This document shows positions 54,551-64,000 of a stretch of DNA of 64,000 nt, one piece after another; the first letter of the stretch is position 1; every line of letters starts with the position of its first letter. Position numbers and translations under genes: made by a program. The notes beneath the pieces were generated by a model that was given only the letters and a program-made list of their open reading frames with translations, ran no database searches and was not told where the DNA came from. The stretch lies in contig NZ_CP139195.1 of NCBI RefSeq assembly GCF_034057115.1, forward strand, positions 3,038,001 through 3,102,000, read 5' to 3'. This stretch comes from Pseudomonas sp. AN-1. Its GTDB lineage: Bacteria > Pseudomonadota > Gammaproteobacteria > Pseudomonadales > Pseudomonadaceae.

Positions 54551-55519
54551 TCAGGCCACCCGGCAGGCCGCCAGCCCCGCCTGCAGCGCCGCGGCATCCT
54601 GCGCTTCGGCGAAGATCAGTTCCAGCCGCGAGTCCCTGCGCCACTCGCTGGCCCGCCATACCAGCGCTGCGCCATCCAGCGCATTGGCGCTGTGCCAGCC
54701 GTCGTCGGCGCCGTGCAGAACCAGCTTGGCGCGCCGCCAGGGCAGGGCGGCCAGCCACTGCGCGACCTGGTCGCGGTCGAAACGCTGGCTCGGGTGCCAG
54801 CGCCAGCCAACGCTCCAGCCGCCAGCTTCTGCATGGATCTGGCAGATCGGCAGCGTCGGGTCGCTCCACAGTGCCGGCAGGCTGCCCGCGCCTGTGGGCA
54901 ACTTGCTCTCCTCGCTACCCGGCTGCGCGTGCGTACCGATGCCCGGCAGCTCGCTGAGCGGCAGACGGCCCTGGCTGGTCCACAGCAGCGGCCGCGACGG
55001 CAGTTGGGCGGCGAGCAGGGCGCGGGCGGTGGGGTCGAGGCTCTCGCTCTTGTTCAGCAGCAGCAGCCCGGCCGCGCCCAGCGCGGCCTGCTGCGCCGCC
55101 GGCAGCGGGCGACCGGCGGCCAAGGCGGCGGCATCCAGCACCACCACACTGGGCTGCACGGCGAGCACCTCGCGCCACGGTTCGTCCTGCAGCTGGCGCA
55201 GCAGCTCGGCCGGGTGGCCGAGGCCGGACGGCTCGATCAGCAGGCGGTCCGGGCGCGCCTGGCGCAGCAGGCGGCCGAGGCCGACCTGGAAGGGCGCGCC
55301 GTTGACGCAGCACAGGCAGCCACCGGCCACCTCGCCGAGAGCGATGCCGTCCTCGCCGGTGGTCAGCAGCGCGGCATCCAGGCCGACCTGGCCGAACTCG
55401 TTGATCAGGATCGCCCAGCGCTCGCCCTCCGGCTTCTGCGCCAGCAGCTCGCGGATCAGGGTGGTCTTGCCGGCGCCGAGCGGGCCGGCGATCAGATGGG
55501 TGGGAATGTGCTTGAGCAT
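54551..55519 (-). CDS. COG0523 (CobW/P47K) GTPase
   Basis: This 322-residue metallochaperone-type GTPase has Walker A GPLGAGKT near residues 12-19, the metal motif GGCLCC (a CxCC type) and GTP-specificity LNKSE. A C-terminal CobW domain follows (about 220-320). The context of zinc-starvation genes and a second COG0523 protein at 56038 suggests zinc allocation. No Zur box was seen directly upstream. Confidence 0.88.
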   Translation of the reverse strand: MLKHIPTHLIAGPLGAGKTTLIRELLAQKPEGERWAILINEFGQVGLDAALLTTGEDGIALGEVAGGCLCCVNGAPFQVGLGRLLRQARPDRLLIEPSGLGHPAELLRQLQDEPWREVLAVQPSVVVLDAAALAAGRPLPAAQQAALGAAGLLLLNKSESLDPTARALLAAQLPSRPLLWTSQGRLPLSELPGIGTHAQPGSEESKLPTGAGSLPALWSDPTLPICQIHAEAGGWSVGWRWHPSQRFDRDQVAQWLAALPWRRAKLVLHGADDGWHSANALDGAALVWRASEWRRDSRLELIFAEAQDAAALQAGLAACRVA

Positions 55520-55680
55520 GGGTCGCCTGTGGATAAGCCTGGGGAAAAACTGTGCAGGCCTGTGGACAAGGTCATCGGAGAGTCATTCTCGCCGGATTGC
55601 CGGCAAAGCGCGATGGCCGCCCGCGCCACAGCGGCCGACGCCGGGTAAACTGCGCGCGCCCAGCCTCCCGGAGCCCGACC

Positions 55681-56034
55681 ATGCGCCAGATCCTGCCCAT
55701 CCTGCTCGCCGTCCTGCCGTTGCCGGCGCTGGCCGAGGCCTGCGTGGTGCACAGCCAGGGCAAGGGAGTGGCCGTGCAGCTCTGCCAGCAGAACGTCAGC
55801 ATCCCCAAGGGCCTGTTCCGCGACGGCTTCTGCCAGCCCAAGCTGAAGGATCAGGAAATCCGTGTGGAGTTCGTCGAGCAGTGCCCGGAAGGCGCCTACG
55901 GCGTATGCAGCGGCGCCCAGGCCGGCAACGCCGCCTACCGTCAGGACGTCCACTACTACGGCGTGGCCAGCGACGCCCGCTACCTCCAGCCGTTCTGCGA
56001 GAAGCAGAGCGGCGGCCAGTGGCGCAAGCCCTGA
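55681..56034 (+). CDS. Small secreted protein of unknown function
   Basis: This 117-residue protein has a Sec signal (MRQILPILLAVLPLPALA) and a mature part with six Cys, including ACVVHSQGKGVAVQLCQQ and EQCPEGAYGVCSGAQ, likely disulfide-bonded in the periplasm. It is convergent with the zigA-like gene. No family was recognised; its location in the zinc cluster may be meaningful. Confidence 0.65.
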   Translation: MRQILPILLAVLPLPALAEACVVHSQGKGVAVQLCQQNVSIPKGLFRDGFCQPKLKDQEIRVEFVEQCPEGAYGVCSGAQAGNAAYRQDVHYYGVASDARYLQPFCEKQSGGQWRKP

Positions 56035-56037
56035 GGC

Positions 56038-57243
<1,206 letters not shown>

Positions 57244-57288
57244 CGGACGACCTCGGAATGGCAGACGGCAGTGCTTGGTTAAATTTGA

Positions 57289-57301
57289 GTTATAACATAA
57301 C
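57289..57301. promoter_or_regulatory. Zur-type box between the zigA-like gene and folE2
   Basis: GTTATAACATAAC, within TTTGAGTTATAACATAACAT, matches the gammaproteobacterial Zur core GTTATAnnATAAC. It is 34 bp before folE2 and 46 bp before the zigA-like gene, so one site could repress both in zinc-replete cells. Confidence 0.85.
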
Positions 57302-57334
57302 ATTTTCTACCGCCTGACCATCAAGGGACTGCCG

Positions 57335-58231
57335 ATGAACAGCCTGAGCCTGCCGGATATCGCCGCGCAAACCTCTTCTGCCCAGTTGCCGCTGGAGCGG
57401 GTCGGCATGGCCGGCATCGCCCAGCCGGTCGTCCTGCACGGCCAGCGCCTCGCCGCCCGGATCAGCGCCGGGGTCAGCCTCGACGATGCCGCGGCGCGCG
57501 GCATCCACATGTCGCGCCTGTACCTGGCGCTGGAGGCGCTGGAAACGGAGGAACTGAGTCCGGCGCTGCTGGCCAGGGTGCTCGGCGAGTTCCTTGCCAG
57601 CCATGCCGGCCTGTCCACGGCCGCCCACCTGGAGATCCGCGCCGAGGCGCTGCTCAGGCGCCCGGCACTGGTCAGTCCGCTGGCCGGCTGGAAGGGCTAT
57701 CCGCTGGTGGTCGAGGCTCGCCTGGACGACCGTGGCCTGGAGGTGACCCTGGAGGTGACGATCGGCTACTCGTCGACCTGCCCCTGCTCGGCGGCGCTGG
57801 CGCGCCAGCTGATCCAGCAGCGCTTCGCCGAAGACTTCGCCGGCCAGCCGCTGGAGCCCGGCGCGGTGCTGGAATGGCTGGGCAGCAGCGCCGGCATCCT
57901 CGCCACCCCGCACAGCCAGCGCTCGAGCGCGACCCTGCGCGTGCGCCTGCGCCCCGGCGCCGCACACCTGCCGCTGCTGGCGCTGATCGAGCGCGCCGAG
58001 GCGGCACTGGGCACCGCCCTGCAGACCGCGGTCAAGCGCGCCGACGAGCAGGCCTTCGCCCTGGCCAACGGGCAGAACCTGATGTTCTGCGAGGACGCCG
58101 CGCGGCGCCTGCACGTCGCCCTGCTCGCCCAGCCGGGGCTGGAGGCTTTCGAGCTGCGCGTGGTGCACGCCGAAAGCCTGCACGCCCACGACGCGGTGGC
58201 GGAGAGTCGCTGGAGCAGGGAGACGGCATGA
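57335..58231 (+). CDS. folE2: GTP cyclohydrolase IB (FolE2)
   Basis: This 298-residue enzyme opens GTP to dihydroneopterin triphosphate for folate synthesis. FolE2 can use metals other than zinc and so replaces zinc-dependent FolE under starvation. The metal-binding Cys lies in STCPCSAAL, and a His-rich C-terminal region reads VVHAESLHAHDAV. It starts 34 bp from the Zur box and heads an operon. Confidence 0.93.
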   Translation: MNSLSLPDIAAQTSSAQLPLERVGMAGIAQPVVLHGQRLAARISAGVSLDDAAARGIHMSRLYLALEALETEELSPALLARVLGEFLASHAGLSTAAHLEIRAEALLRRPALVSPLAGWKGYPLVVEARLDDRGLEVTLEVTIGYSSTCPCSAALARQLIQQRFAEDFAGQPLEPGAVLEWLGSSAGILATPHSQRSSATLRVRLRPGAAHLPLLALIERAEAALGTALQTAVKRADEQAFALANGQNLMFCEDAARRLHVALLAQPGLEAFELRVVHAESLHAHDAVAESRWSRETA

Positions 58232-58893
58232 TCCGCGCCGAGGGCCTGCAGTGGGGCACGCCCGGACGGCCGCTGACCCCGCCGCTCGACCTGCGCCTGG
58301 CGGCGGGCAGCCTGACCGCGGTGGTCGGCGCCAACGGCTGCGGCAAGAGCAGCCTGCTCAGGGTGCTCGCCGGGCTGCAGGCGCCGCTGGCCGGGCGCCT
58401 GCGGATCGCCGCGCAGGGCCTCGGCGCAGTCGGCTACCTGCAGCAGCAACAGGCCATCGACCGCCAGTTTCCCATCGAGCTGGCCCAGCTGGTCGCCGCC
58501 GGCCTGTGGCGCACGCGCCTGCCGCGCAGCGCGCGCCGGCAGCGGCTCGATGCGGCGCTGGCCGCCTGGGGCCTGAGCGAACTGGGCGGACGGCCGCTGG
58601 TCGCCCTGTCCGGCGGGGAACTGCAGCGCGGCCTGCTCGCCCGTCTAGAGCTGACCGACGCGCCGCTGCTGCTGCTCGACGAGCCGGCCGCCGCCCTCGA
58701 CGAGGCCGGCCAGCGCCTGCTCTGGCGGCGCCTCGCCGCCTGGCAGCGGGACGGCCGTACGCAACTGGTGGTCTGCCATGATCTGGCCGATGTGCGCGAG
58801 CACCTGCCGGACTGTCTGCTGGTCGGCGCCGACGGCTGCCGCTGCGGGCCGAGCCGCGAGTTGCTGAGCGCGCCCCTGGTGCAGGAGGCCTGA
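58228..58893 (+). CDS. Zinc ABC transporter ATP-binding protein
   Basis: This 221-residue ABC ATPase has Walker A GANGCGKSS, signature LSGGELQRG, Walker B LLLLDEPAAALD and the H-loop CHD. It is compact for its family. It overlaps folE2 by 4 bp and the permease gene by 1 bp. Together with the next two genes it forms a ZnuABC-like importer; because pseudomonads also have a canonical znu locus, I leave the symbol blank. Confidence 0.9.
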   Translation: MIRAEGLQWGTPGRPLTPPLDLRLAAGSLTAVVGANGCGKSSLLRVLAGLQAPLAGRLRIAAQGLGAVGYLQQQQAIDRQFPIELAQLVAAGLWRTRLPRSARRQRLDAALAAWGLSELGGRPLVALSGGELQRGLLARLELTDAPLLLLDEPAAALDEAGQRLLWRRLAAWQRDGRTQLVVCHDLADVREHLPDCLLVGADGCRCGPSRELLSAPLVQEA

Positions 58894-59753
58894 TGCTCGA
58901 CCCACTCTGGCAACCCTTCGCCGAATTCGCCTTCCTGCGCCGCGCCCTGGCCGGCGGCGTGGCGCTGGCACTGAGCACTGCCCCGCTGGGCGTGTTCCTG
59001 ATGCTGCGCCGCATGAGTCTGATGGGCGATGCCATCGCCCACGGCGTGCTGCCCGGTGCGGCGCTGGCCTTCTGGCTGTTCGGCCTGAGCCTGCCGGCGC
59101 TGGCCGCAGGCGGGCTGGTCGCCGGCCTCGGCATGGCGGCGCTGGCCGCCTGGGTGACGCGGCGCACCGGCCTGCGCGAAGACGCCAGCCTGGCCGCCAT
59201 CTACCCGATATCGCTGGCCAGCGGGGTGCTGCTGCTCGGCCTGGCCGGGCGGCGCATCGACCTGCTGCACCTGCTGTTCGGCTCGGCACTGGCGGTGGAC
59301 GCCGCGACCCTGCGCAGCATGCTGGTGGTCTCCGCCGCCAGCCTGACGCTGCTGGCGCTGATCTACCGCCCGCTGGTGCAGGACAGCCTGGACGCCGTGT
59401 TCCTGCGCAGCGTCAGCCGACGTGGCGCGCCGGCATATGCGCTGTTCCTCGCCCTGGTGGTGCTCAACCTGGTTTCCGGCTTGCACGCCATCGGCGCGCT
59501 GATGGTGATCGGCCTGCTGGTGTTGCCGGCCGCCGCCGCGCGCTTCTGGAGCCGGCGCCTGCCGGTGCTGCTGGGCGTGGCCGCCGCTCTCGGCGCGCTG
59601 TGCGTGTGGCTCGGCCTGCTGCTGTCCTTCCACGCCAACCTGCCGAGCGGCCCCTGCATCGTGTTGCTCGCCGGTGCTGCCTACCTGCTGTCGGTGTGTC
59701 TCGGGCCGGTCCACGGCCTGCTGCGCCGCAGCCCGCCGCCCCTGTCCTGCTGA
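58893..59753 (+). CDS. Zinc ABC transporter permease
   Basis: This 286-residue ABC-3 family permease has about eight membrane segments. Family marks are MLRRMSLMGDAIAHGVLPGA, EDASLAAIYPISLASGVLLL and the coupling region ALLVVSA/AIGALMVIGLLVLPAAAAR. It imports metal across the inner membrane. Its start overlaps the ATPase stop. Confidence 0.92.
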   Translation: MLDPLWQPFAEFAFLRRALAGGVALALSTAPLGVFLMLRRMSLMGDAIAHGVLPGAALAFWLFGLSLPALAAGGLVAGLGMAALAAWVTRRTGLREDASLAAIYPISLASGVLLLGLAGRRIDLLHLLFGSALAVDAATLRSMLVVSAASLTLLALIYRPLVQDSLDAVFLRSVSRRGAPAYALFLALVVLNLVSGLHAIGALMVIGLLVLPAAAARFWSRRLPVLLGVAAALGALCVWLGLLLSFHANLPSGPCIVLLAGAAYLLSVCLGPVHGLLRRSPPPLSC

Positions 59754-59763
59754 GGATCGCCCC

Positions 59764-60636
59764 ATGCGTCGACTGTTCGTCCTGCTCGCCCTGTACCTGC
59801 CCCTGACCCTGCACGCCGCCGAGCGGCCGCAGGTGGTCACCACCTTCAGCATCCTCGCCGACCTCACCCGCGAGATCGGCGGCGACGACATCGTGCTGAC
59901 CAGCCTGGTCGCTGCCGATGCCGACGCCCATGTCTTCGAGCCGACCCCGCGCGACCTGCGCACCATCCTCGCCGCCGACCTGCTGGTCGCCAACGGCCTG
60001 GGCTTCGAGCCCTGGCTGGAGCGCCTGCTGGCCAGCGGCGAGGCGCGCGGCCGGCGCATCGACGCCAGCGCCGGCGTGCTGCCGCTGCAGGTCGAGGAGG
60101 ACGGCCGGCGCATCGCCGATCCGCACGCCTGGCAGAGCCTCGGCAACGCCGAGACCTACGCGCGCAACATCGCCCGCGCGCTGAGCGAGATCGATCCGGA
60201 CAACGCCGCCGACTACGCGGCCCGCCGCAACGCCTGGCTGGCGCGCCTGGACGCCCTGCGCAGCGAGATCGCCCCGCGCCTGGAAGCGCTGCCCGCCGAA
60301 CGCCGGCGGGTGCTGACCAGCCACGACGCCTTCGGCTACCTGGCCCGCGAGTGGAACCTGCAGTTCCGCGCCGCCCAGGGCGTCAGCGGTGCCGCCGAGC
60401 CTTCGGCCGCCGAGACCGCCGCGCTGATCCGCCAGCTGCGCGAGGAGCGGATGCGCGCCCTGTTCGTGGAGAACATCCGCGATCCGCGGCTGATCGAGCA
60501 GATCGCCAGCGAGGCCGGCGCGCGGGTCGGCGGCACCCTGTACTCCGACGCCCTCGCCGCCGAGGGGCCGGCCAGCAGCTATCTGGGCATGTACCGGCAG
60601 AACGTCGAGCGCCTGCTCGAGGCGCTGGCGCCATGA
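59764..60636 (+). CDS. Metal-binding periplasmic protein of the zinc ABC transporter
   Basis: This 290-residue cluster A-I binding protein has a Sec signal (MRRLFVLLALYLPLTLHA). Likely metal ligands lie in DADAHVFEPTP, IADPHAWQS, TSHDAFGYLA and the C-terminal SDAL region. There is no His-rich loop typical of ZnuA. Zinc is inferred from Zur context, manganese is possible. It overlaps the dihydroorotase gene by 4 bp. Confidence 0.88.
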   Translation: MRRLFVLLALYLPLTLHAAERPQVVTTFSILADLTREIGGDDIVLTSLVAADADAHVFEPTPRDLRTILAADLLVANGLGFEPWLERLLASGEARGRRIDASAGVLPLQVEEDGRRIADPHAWQSLGNAETYARNIARALSEIDPDNAADYAARRNAWLARLDALRSEIAPRLEALPAERRRVLTSHDAFGYLAREWNLQFRAAQGVSGAAEPSAAETAALIRQLREERMRALFVENIRDPRLIEQIASEAGARVGGTLYSDALAAEGPASSYLGMYRQNVERLLEALAP

Positions 60637-61979
60637 AAAGCCTGCTGATCCGCAATGCCCGTCTGGTCAACGAAGGGCATGAGTTCGACGCCGACCTGCT
60701 GATCCGCAACGGCCGCATCGACAAGATCGCCGGCAGCATCGAAGGCGCCGCCGCCCGCGAGATCGACGCCGCCGGCCAGTTCCTGCTGCCCGGCCTGATC
60801 GACGATCAGGTGCATTTCCGCGACCCCGGCGCGCCGCACAAGGGCAGCTTCGCCAGCGAATCGCGCGCCGCCGTGGCCGGCGGCATCACCAGCGTGATGG
60901 ACATGCCCAACACCCACCCGCCGACCCTGACCCTGGCGGCGCTGGAAGCCAAGGAGCGCCGCGCCGCGGCCTGCGCGAAGGTCAACTACGGCTTCCACTT
61001 CGGCGCCAGCCACGGCAACCTGGACACCGTCGCCGCGCTCGCGCCGGAGCGGGTCGCGGCGGTCAAGGTGTTCATGGGCGCCTCCACCGGCGACATGCTG
61101 GTCGACGACCTGCCCTCGCTGGAGCGGCTGTTCCGCGACTGCCCGACCATGCTGCTCGCCCACTGCGAGGACACCCCGCGCATCCGCGCGCGCGAGGCGC
61201 AGTGGCGGGCGCGCTACGGCGAGGATATCCCCGCCGACCAGCACCCGCTGATCCGCGACGCCGAAGCCTGCTACCGCTCCTCCAGCCTGGCCGTGAGCCT
61301 GGCGCAGCGCTACGGCACGCAACTGCATGTGCTGCACATCACCAGCGCCCGCGAACTGAGCCTGTTCCAGCCCGGCCCGGTGACCGGCAAGCGGATCACC
61401 GCCGAGGTCTGCGCCCATCACCTGTATTTCGACGACGGCGACTACGCCGCGCTCGGCCACCTGATCAAGTGCAACCCGGCGATCAAGAGCCGCGCCGACC
61501 GCGACGCCCTGCGCCAGGCGCTGCTCTGCGGGCGCCTGGACGTGATCGGCACCGACCACGCGCCGCACACCCTGGACGAGAAGGCGCGCCCCTACCTGCA
61601 GGCACCATCCGGCCTGCCGCTGGTCCAGCACGCCCTGCCAGCGCTGCTCGAACTGGTCGCCGACGGCCTGATGCCGCTGCCGCGCCTGGTCGAGCTGACC
61701 AGCCACGCGGTGGCCGAGCGCTTCGCCATCGCACAGCGCGGCTACCTGCGCGAGGGCTACTGGGCCGACCTGGTGCTGGTCGAGCGTCTCGCCGTACCGC
61801 GACCGGTGGACAGCGAGCCGATCCTCGCCCACTGCGGCTGGACGCCGTTCCGCGGCCGCCAGTTCCGCCATGCAGTACGCACCACCGTGGTCTCCGGCCA
61901 GCTCGCCTGGAACGCCGGGCAGCTCGACGACGACTGCCAGGGGCTGCCTCTGCGCTTCGTGCGGGAGGCGCGATGCTGA
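60633..61979 (+). CDS. Dihydroorotase paralogue in the zinc-starvation operon
   Basis: This 448-residue amidohydrolase has DDQVHFRDPG (HxR metal motif), MDMPNTHPPT, KVFMGASTGDML with the possibly carboxylated Lys, and GTDHAPHT. These match type I dihydroorotases. A similar paralogue in P. aeruginosa sits in the Zur cluster and is named pyrQ as I recall. It probably keeps pyrimidine synthesis running when the main enzyme lacks zinc. Confidence 0.85.
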   Translation: MKSLLIRNARLVNEGHEFDADLLIRNGRIDKIAGSIEGAAAREIDAAGQFLLPGLIDDQVHFRDPGAPHKGSFASESRAAVAGGITSVMDMPNTHPPTLTLAALEAKERRAAACAKVNYGFHFGASHGNLDTVAALAPERVAAVKVFMGASTGDMLVDDLPSLERLFRDCPTMLLAHCEDTPRIRAREAQWRARYGEDIPADQHPLIRDAEACYRSSSLAVSLAQRYGTQLHVLHITSARELSLFQPGPVTGKRITAEVCAHHLYFDDGDYAALGHLIKCNPAIKSRADRDALRQALLCGRLDVIGTDHAPHTLDEKARPYLQAPSGLPLVQHALPALLELVADGLMPLPRLVELTSHAVAERFAIAQRGYLREGYWADLVLVERLAVPRPVDSEPILAHCGWTPFRGRQFRHAVRTTVVSGQLAWNAGQLDDDCQGLPLRFVREARC

Positions 61980-62557
61980 TCCGCAAGCTGTTCCGCTTCG
62001 AGAACGCGCACATCGTGCGCGGCTGCACCAGCCGGCGCTGCGCGCACTCGCTGCACGGCCATTCCTATCGCGTCGAGCTGCTGCTGGAGGCGCATGCCCT
62101 CGACCACGGGCAGATGGTCTACGACTTCGGCCTGCTCAAGGGCGGCGTGCGCGAGCTGATCGACGCCTTCGACCACGCGCTGAGCTTCTGGGACGGCGAC
62201 GACCCCGAGTACATCGCCAGCTGCCAGCGCTTCTCCGAGCGCTGGATCGCCCTGCCGGTGTCGCCGAGCGCCGAGCAACTGGCGCGGGTGATCTTCCGTC
62301 TGGTCGATGCGCTGCTGGCACAGACCGAGACGGCCAACGGCGAAGGCGACGTGCGCCTGCACTCGGTGATCGTCCACGAGACCGAGAGCGGCTACGCGCA
62401 GTGCTTCCGCGCGGATGCGTTCAATCCGCGCATGGGGGCCTTCGAGCTGGCGCAGATCCGCTTCTCGACGCAGATCCGCGCCGAGTGGTCGGACCCGCAG
62501 CTGTTCGACCGGCTGCTGGCCGGCGAGCGCTGGCGCAATCCCCGCCCACTGCCCTGA
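61973..62557 (+). CDS. QueD-like 6-carboxytetrahydropterin synthase paralogue
   Basis: This 194-residue T-fold protein has FRFENAHIVRGC, then CAHSLHGHSYRVELLLEA, which supplies the zinc His residues and the catalytic Cys. A later DALLAQTETAN and VIVHETESGYA follow. It resembles QueD2/PTPS-III-like proteins found in Zur regulons and queuosine or folate pathways. It overlaps the dihydroorotase gene by 7 bp and is the last in the operon. Confidence 0.85.
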   Translation: MLIRKLFRFENAHIVRGCTSRRCAHSLHGHSYRVELLLEAHALDHGQMVYDFGLLKGGVRELIDAFDHALSFWDGDDPEYIASCQRFSERWIALPVSPSAEQLARVIFRLVDALLAQTETANGEGDVRLHSVIVHETESGYAQCFRADAFNPRMGAFELAQIRFSTQIRAEWSDPQLFDRLLAGERWRNPRPLP

Positions 62558-62705
62558 GCGCCCGGCGAGGCCGTGCAATTCTCCGCTGCCCATGCTCTGC
62601 AGCGGCTTATCGGCTAACATCCGCCCGCGCCGGGAGTGCCGTAACGCAACGGTAACCTGCCGCGAGCGCTTTTCCGTGTTACCTACAAGGAGTTGACGAA
62701 TTCGC

Positions 62706-63158
62706 ATGGACAGCCTGAACCTTTCCTGGTCGGACGACTACAAGATCGGCATCGCCGTGATCGACGAGCAGCACAAGCGGCTCTTCGCCTACTTCGACGA
62801 ACTCGCCACCGTCATCGCCAGCGGCAATCCGCAAGGCATCGAGGTGATCGTCAACGGGTTGGTGAGCTACGCCATTTCCCACAACACCTTCGAGGAAAGC
62901 CTCATGGCCAAGGCGCGCTACCCGATGCTCGATGCGCACCACAAGGTCCACGAGAGTTTCAAGAGCCGGGCCAACAAGTACCTTCGCCAGCTGGAGTCCG
63001 GCTGCGACCCGCTGAAGCTCGCCGAGCAGGTGCGGATCTTCATCGGCCTGTGGCTGGTCAACCACGTCAAACAGGAGGACCGGGACTACGTCCCCTACGT
63101 GCAGAAGATCGATAGCGGCTCGCTGCTGTCGGGCCTGTGGAAAAAGCTGTTCCGCTGA
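62706..63158 (+). CDS. Bacteriohemerythrin
   Basis: This 150-residue oxygen-binding di-iron protein has IGIAVIDEQHKRLF, SHNTFEESLMAKARYP, DAHHKVHESF and LVNHVKQEDRDYV. These supply the His and carboxylate ligands of the hemerythrin fold. It starts behind AAGGAG. Likely roles are O2 storage or sensing. Confidence 0.93.
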   Translation: MDSLNLSWSDDYKIGIAVIDEQHKRLFAYFDELATVIASGNPQGIEVIVNGLVSYAISHNTFEESLMAKARYPMLDAHHKVHESFKSRANKYLRQLESGCDPLKLAEQVRIFIGLWLVNHVKQEDRDYVPYVQKIDSGSLLSGLWKKLFR

Positions 63159-63166
63159 GCCCCCGC

Positions 63167-63535
63167 ATGCTCCGCTCCGCTGACAACCGCTGGCTGGTGA
63201 CCCTGGCGCTGTGCCTGGGCATACTGCTCAACGCGCTCGTCTGCAGCTACCACCATGCCAGCCATGTCGGCCTCGAGCTGCTGCTCGGGCCGGGCGCCTT
63301 CTGCCAGACCGACGACGGCGACGCTCCGGCAGGCGGCCTGCCCGCCAGCGACGAGGCGTCCCAGCCGTTCAACTGCCCCCTCTGCAATCCCGCCACCCTC
63401 GCCCTGGCGCTGCTGTTCTGCCTGAGCTGGCTGCTCCGGCGGCGCGGCCCGGACGCCGTGCGCCTGCCGCGCGAAAGACGCTGCAAGGCTCCCCCGCGCC
63501 ACTGCTGGCCGCCGCTGAACCCCCGCGCGCCCTGA
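63167..63535 (+). CDS. DUF2946-like membrane protein
   Basis: This 122-residue protein has an N-terminal membrane segment (WLVTLALCLGILLNALVCSYHH), a Cys/Asp-rich loop with FNCPLCNPATLAL, a second membrane segment and an Arg-rich C-terminus. The CxxC and layout match DUF2946, a family often near copper or TonB receptor genes. The stop lies in the 63531-63598 structure. Confidence 0.75.
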   Translation: MLRSADNRWLVTLALCLGILLNALVCSYHHASHVGLELLLGPGAFCQTDDGDAPAGGLPASDEASQPFNCPLCNPATLALALLFCLSWLLRRRGPDAVRLPRERRCKAPPRHCWPPLNPRAP

Positions 63536-63598
63536 AAGCCGCCGTCGTCACCCCTCGACATCCGACCGCGCCCGCGGTCGGCCCATACGGCTTTCAGG
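63531..63598 (+). promoter_or_regulatory. Nested inverted repeats before the last gene
   Basis: CCTGAAAGCCG (63531-63541) and CGGCTTTCAGG (63588-63598) form an outer 11-bp stem. CCGACCGCG and CGCGGTCGG (63562-63581) form an inner 9-bp hairpin. The structure ends 10 bp before the next ATG and could affect its translation or terminate the previous transcript. Confidence 0.5.
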
Positions 63599-63608
63599 AT
63601 TCGCCACC

Positions 63609-64000
63609 ATGGAAAAAATCGCCCGTGCAGCCGGCAAGCGCCCGGCCGTGCAACCCTTTCCCGACTACCCCGGCAATGCCCGCAGCTTCGTGCACCTCGA
63701 CGCCCGCCTGCTGCCCTACTGGCACACCCTGTTCGACGTCTGCCCGGCGCTGCTCAAGCTCGATCCGCCGGACGGCACCCGGATCTTCCGCGCGTTCATG
63801 ACCTGGGCCTACCGCCGCCAGGTCATCCTCGACTGGACCTTCCACCTGCAGGTCTGCCGCTGGCTGCTGGAATCCGACTACCGCTTCCGCATCGACGAGG
63901 AGCACATCGAGACGCTGATGATCGCCGCCGCCGCCCGCTGGGTGGTCAGCGACCACAGCGAGGCCCTCGGCGTGGTGCTGGCCTGGCAGGGCTCGGCCGC
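63609..64000 (+). CDS. Unknown protein, N-terminal part (runs off the window)
   Basis: The 130 visible codons start at ATG 63609 and contain YWHTLFDVCPALLKL, RAFMTWAYRRQVILDWTFHL and EEHIETLMIAAAARWVVSDH. It is mostly helical with no clear signal peptide. I recognise no family. The start has no strong Shine-Dalgarno sequence but follows a conserved-looking hairpin. Confidence 0.55.
   Translation, partial: MEKIARAAGKRPAVQPFPDYPGNARSFVHLDARLLPYWHTLFDVCPALLKLDPPDGTRIFRAFMTWAYRRQVILDWTFHLQVCRWLLESDYRFRIDEEHIETLMIAAAARWVVSDHSEALGVVLAWQGSA

Noticed and set aside
55520-55680. Zur box for the CobW gene at 54551
   Set aside because: No GTTATA-N2-ATAAC-like sequence was visible in this interval.

Overview
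The window looks like chromosomal DNA from a GC-rich pseudomonad (Pseudomonas / Stutzerimonas / Azotobacter type). Gene pairings typical of that family support this: trpI divergent from trpBA; a LysR regulator divergent from the two-subunit pyruvate carboxylase genes; zwf divergent from an RpiR regulator; gamma carbonic anhydrase next to prlC and a YheV-like gene; and a Crc/Hfq-antagonist sRNA of the CrcZ/CrcY kind behind a sigma-54 promoter. An ectABCD-ask cluster suggests a salt-tolerant lineage such as the stutzeri group. No tRNA, rRNA, CRISPR array, transposase or integrase was recognised.

Layout. 1-3.9 kb: two lipoprotein genes, trpI and trpBA. 3.9-6.1 kb: a small accessory patch with an AT-rich unknown gene, a membrane protein and a HigBA-like toxin-antitoxin pair. 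6.1-9.8 kb: YjbQ, a lipoprotein, a secreted CAP-domain protein, a FUSC-like membrane protein and a paralogue of the earlier membrane protein. 10.25-10.65 kb: the CrcZ/CrcY-like sRNA. 10.8-18.6 kb: an ArnT-like glycosyltransferase, an SdiA-regulated-type protein, a SMI1/KNR4 protein, a Tim44-like protein, an orphan TRAP binding protein and uvrD. 18.7-24.5 kb: a GGDEF/EAL protein with a Crc-type motif at its start, trhP, endonuclease I, a RIO1-like kinase and a YdcH-like protein. 24.8-29.2 kb: an oxidoreductase, a YnbA/PlsC/CdsA-like phospholipid operon and a tandem universal stress protein. 29.4-34.0 kb: the ectoine/hydroxyectoine operon with its own aspartokinase. 34.5-42.9 kb: zwf and a HexR-like regulator sharing one operator, a di-haem peroxidase, and pycR with pycAB.

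42.9-49.6 kb is an accessory island with lower GC and mostly unrecognised genes. It is organised around a WYL-domain regulator (46001-47041) that is divergent from a Sel1-repeat operon and leads a rightward operon. That operon encodes a 55-residue protein, a protein whose C-terminal half resembles the FtsZ C-terminal domain, and a protein resembling the OGG-fold DNA-glycosylase family. This is the best candidate in the window for an undescribed conflict or defence system.

49.6-54.5 kb returns to core genes: acuR/acuI, gamma carbonic anhydrase, prlC and yheV. 54.5-62.6 kb is a zinc-starvation locus: two COG0523 (CobW) GTPases, folE2, a zinc ABC transporter, a dihydroorotase paralogue and a QueD-like protein. 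A single Zur-type box lies between the divergent zigA-like gene and folE2. The window ends with a bacteriohemerythrin, a DUF2946-like protein and a truncated unknown gene.

Dispersed GTAGGGTGCGC-type inverted repeats sit mainly between convergent genes. Operator assignments are pattern matches from memory of the families, not computed searches.
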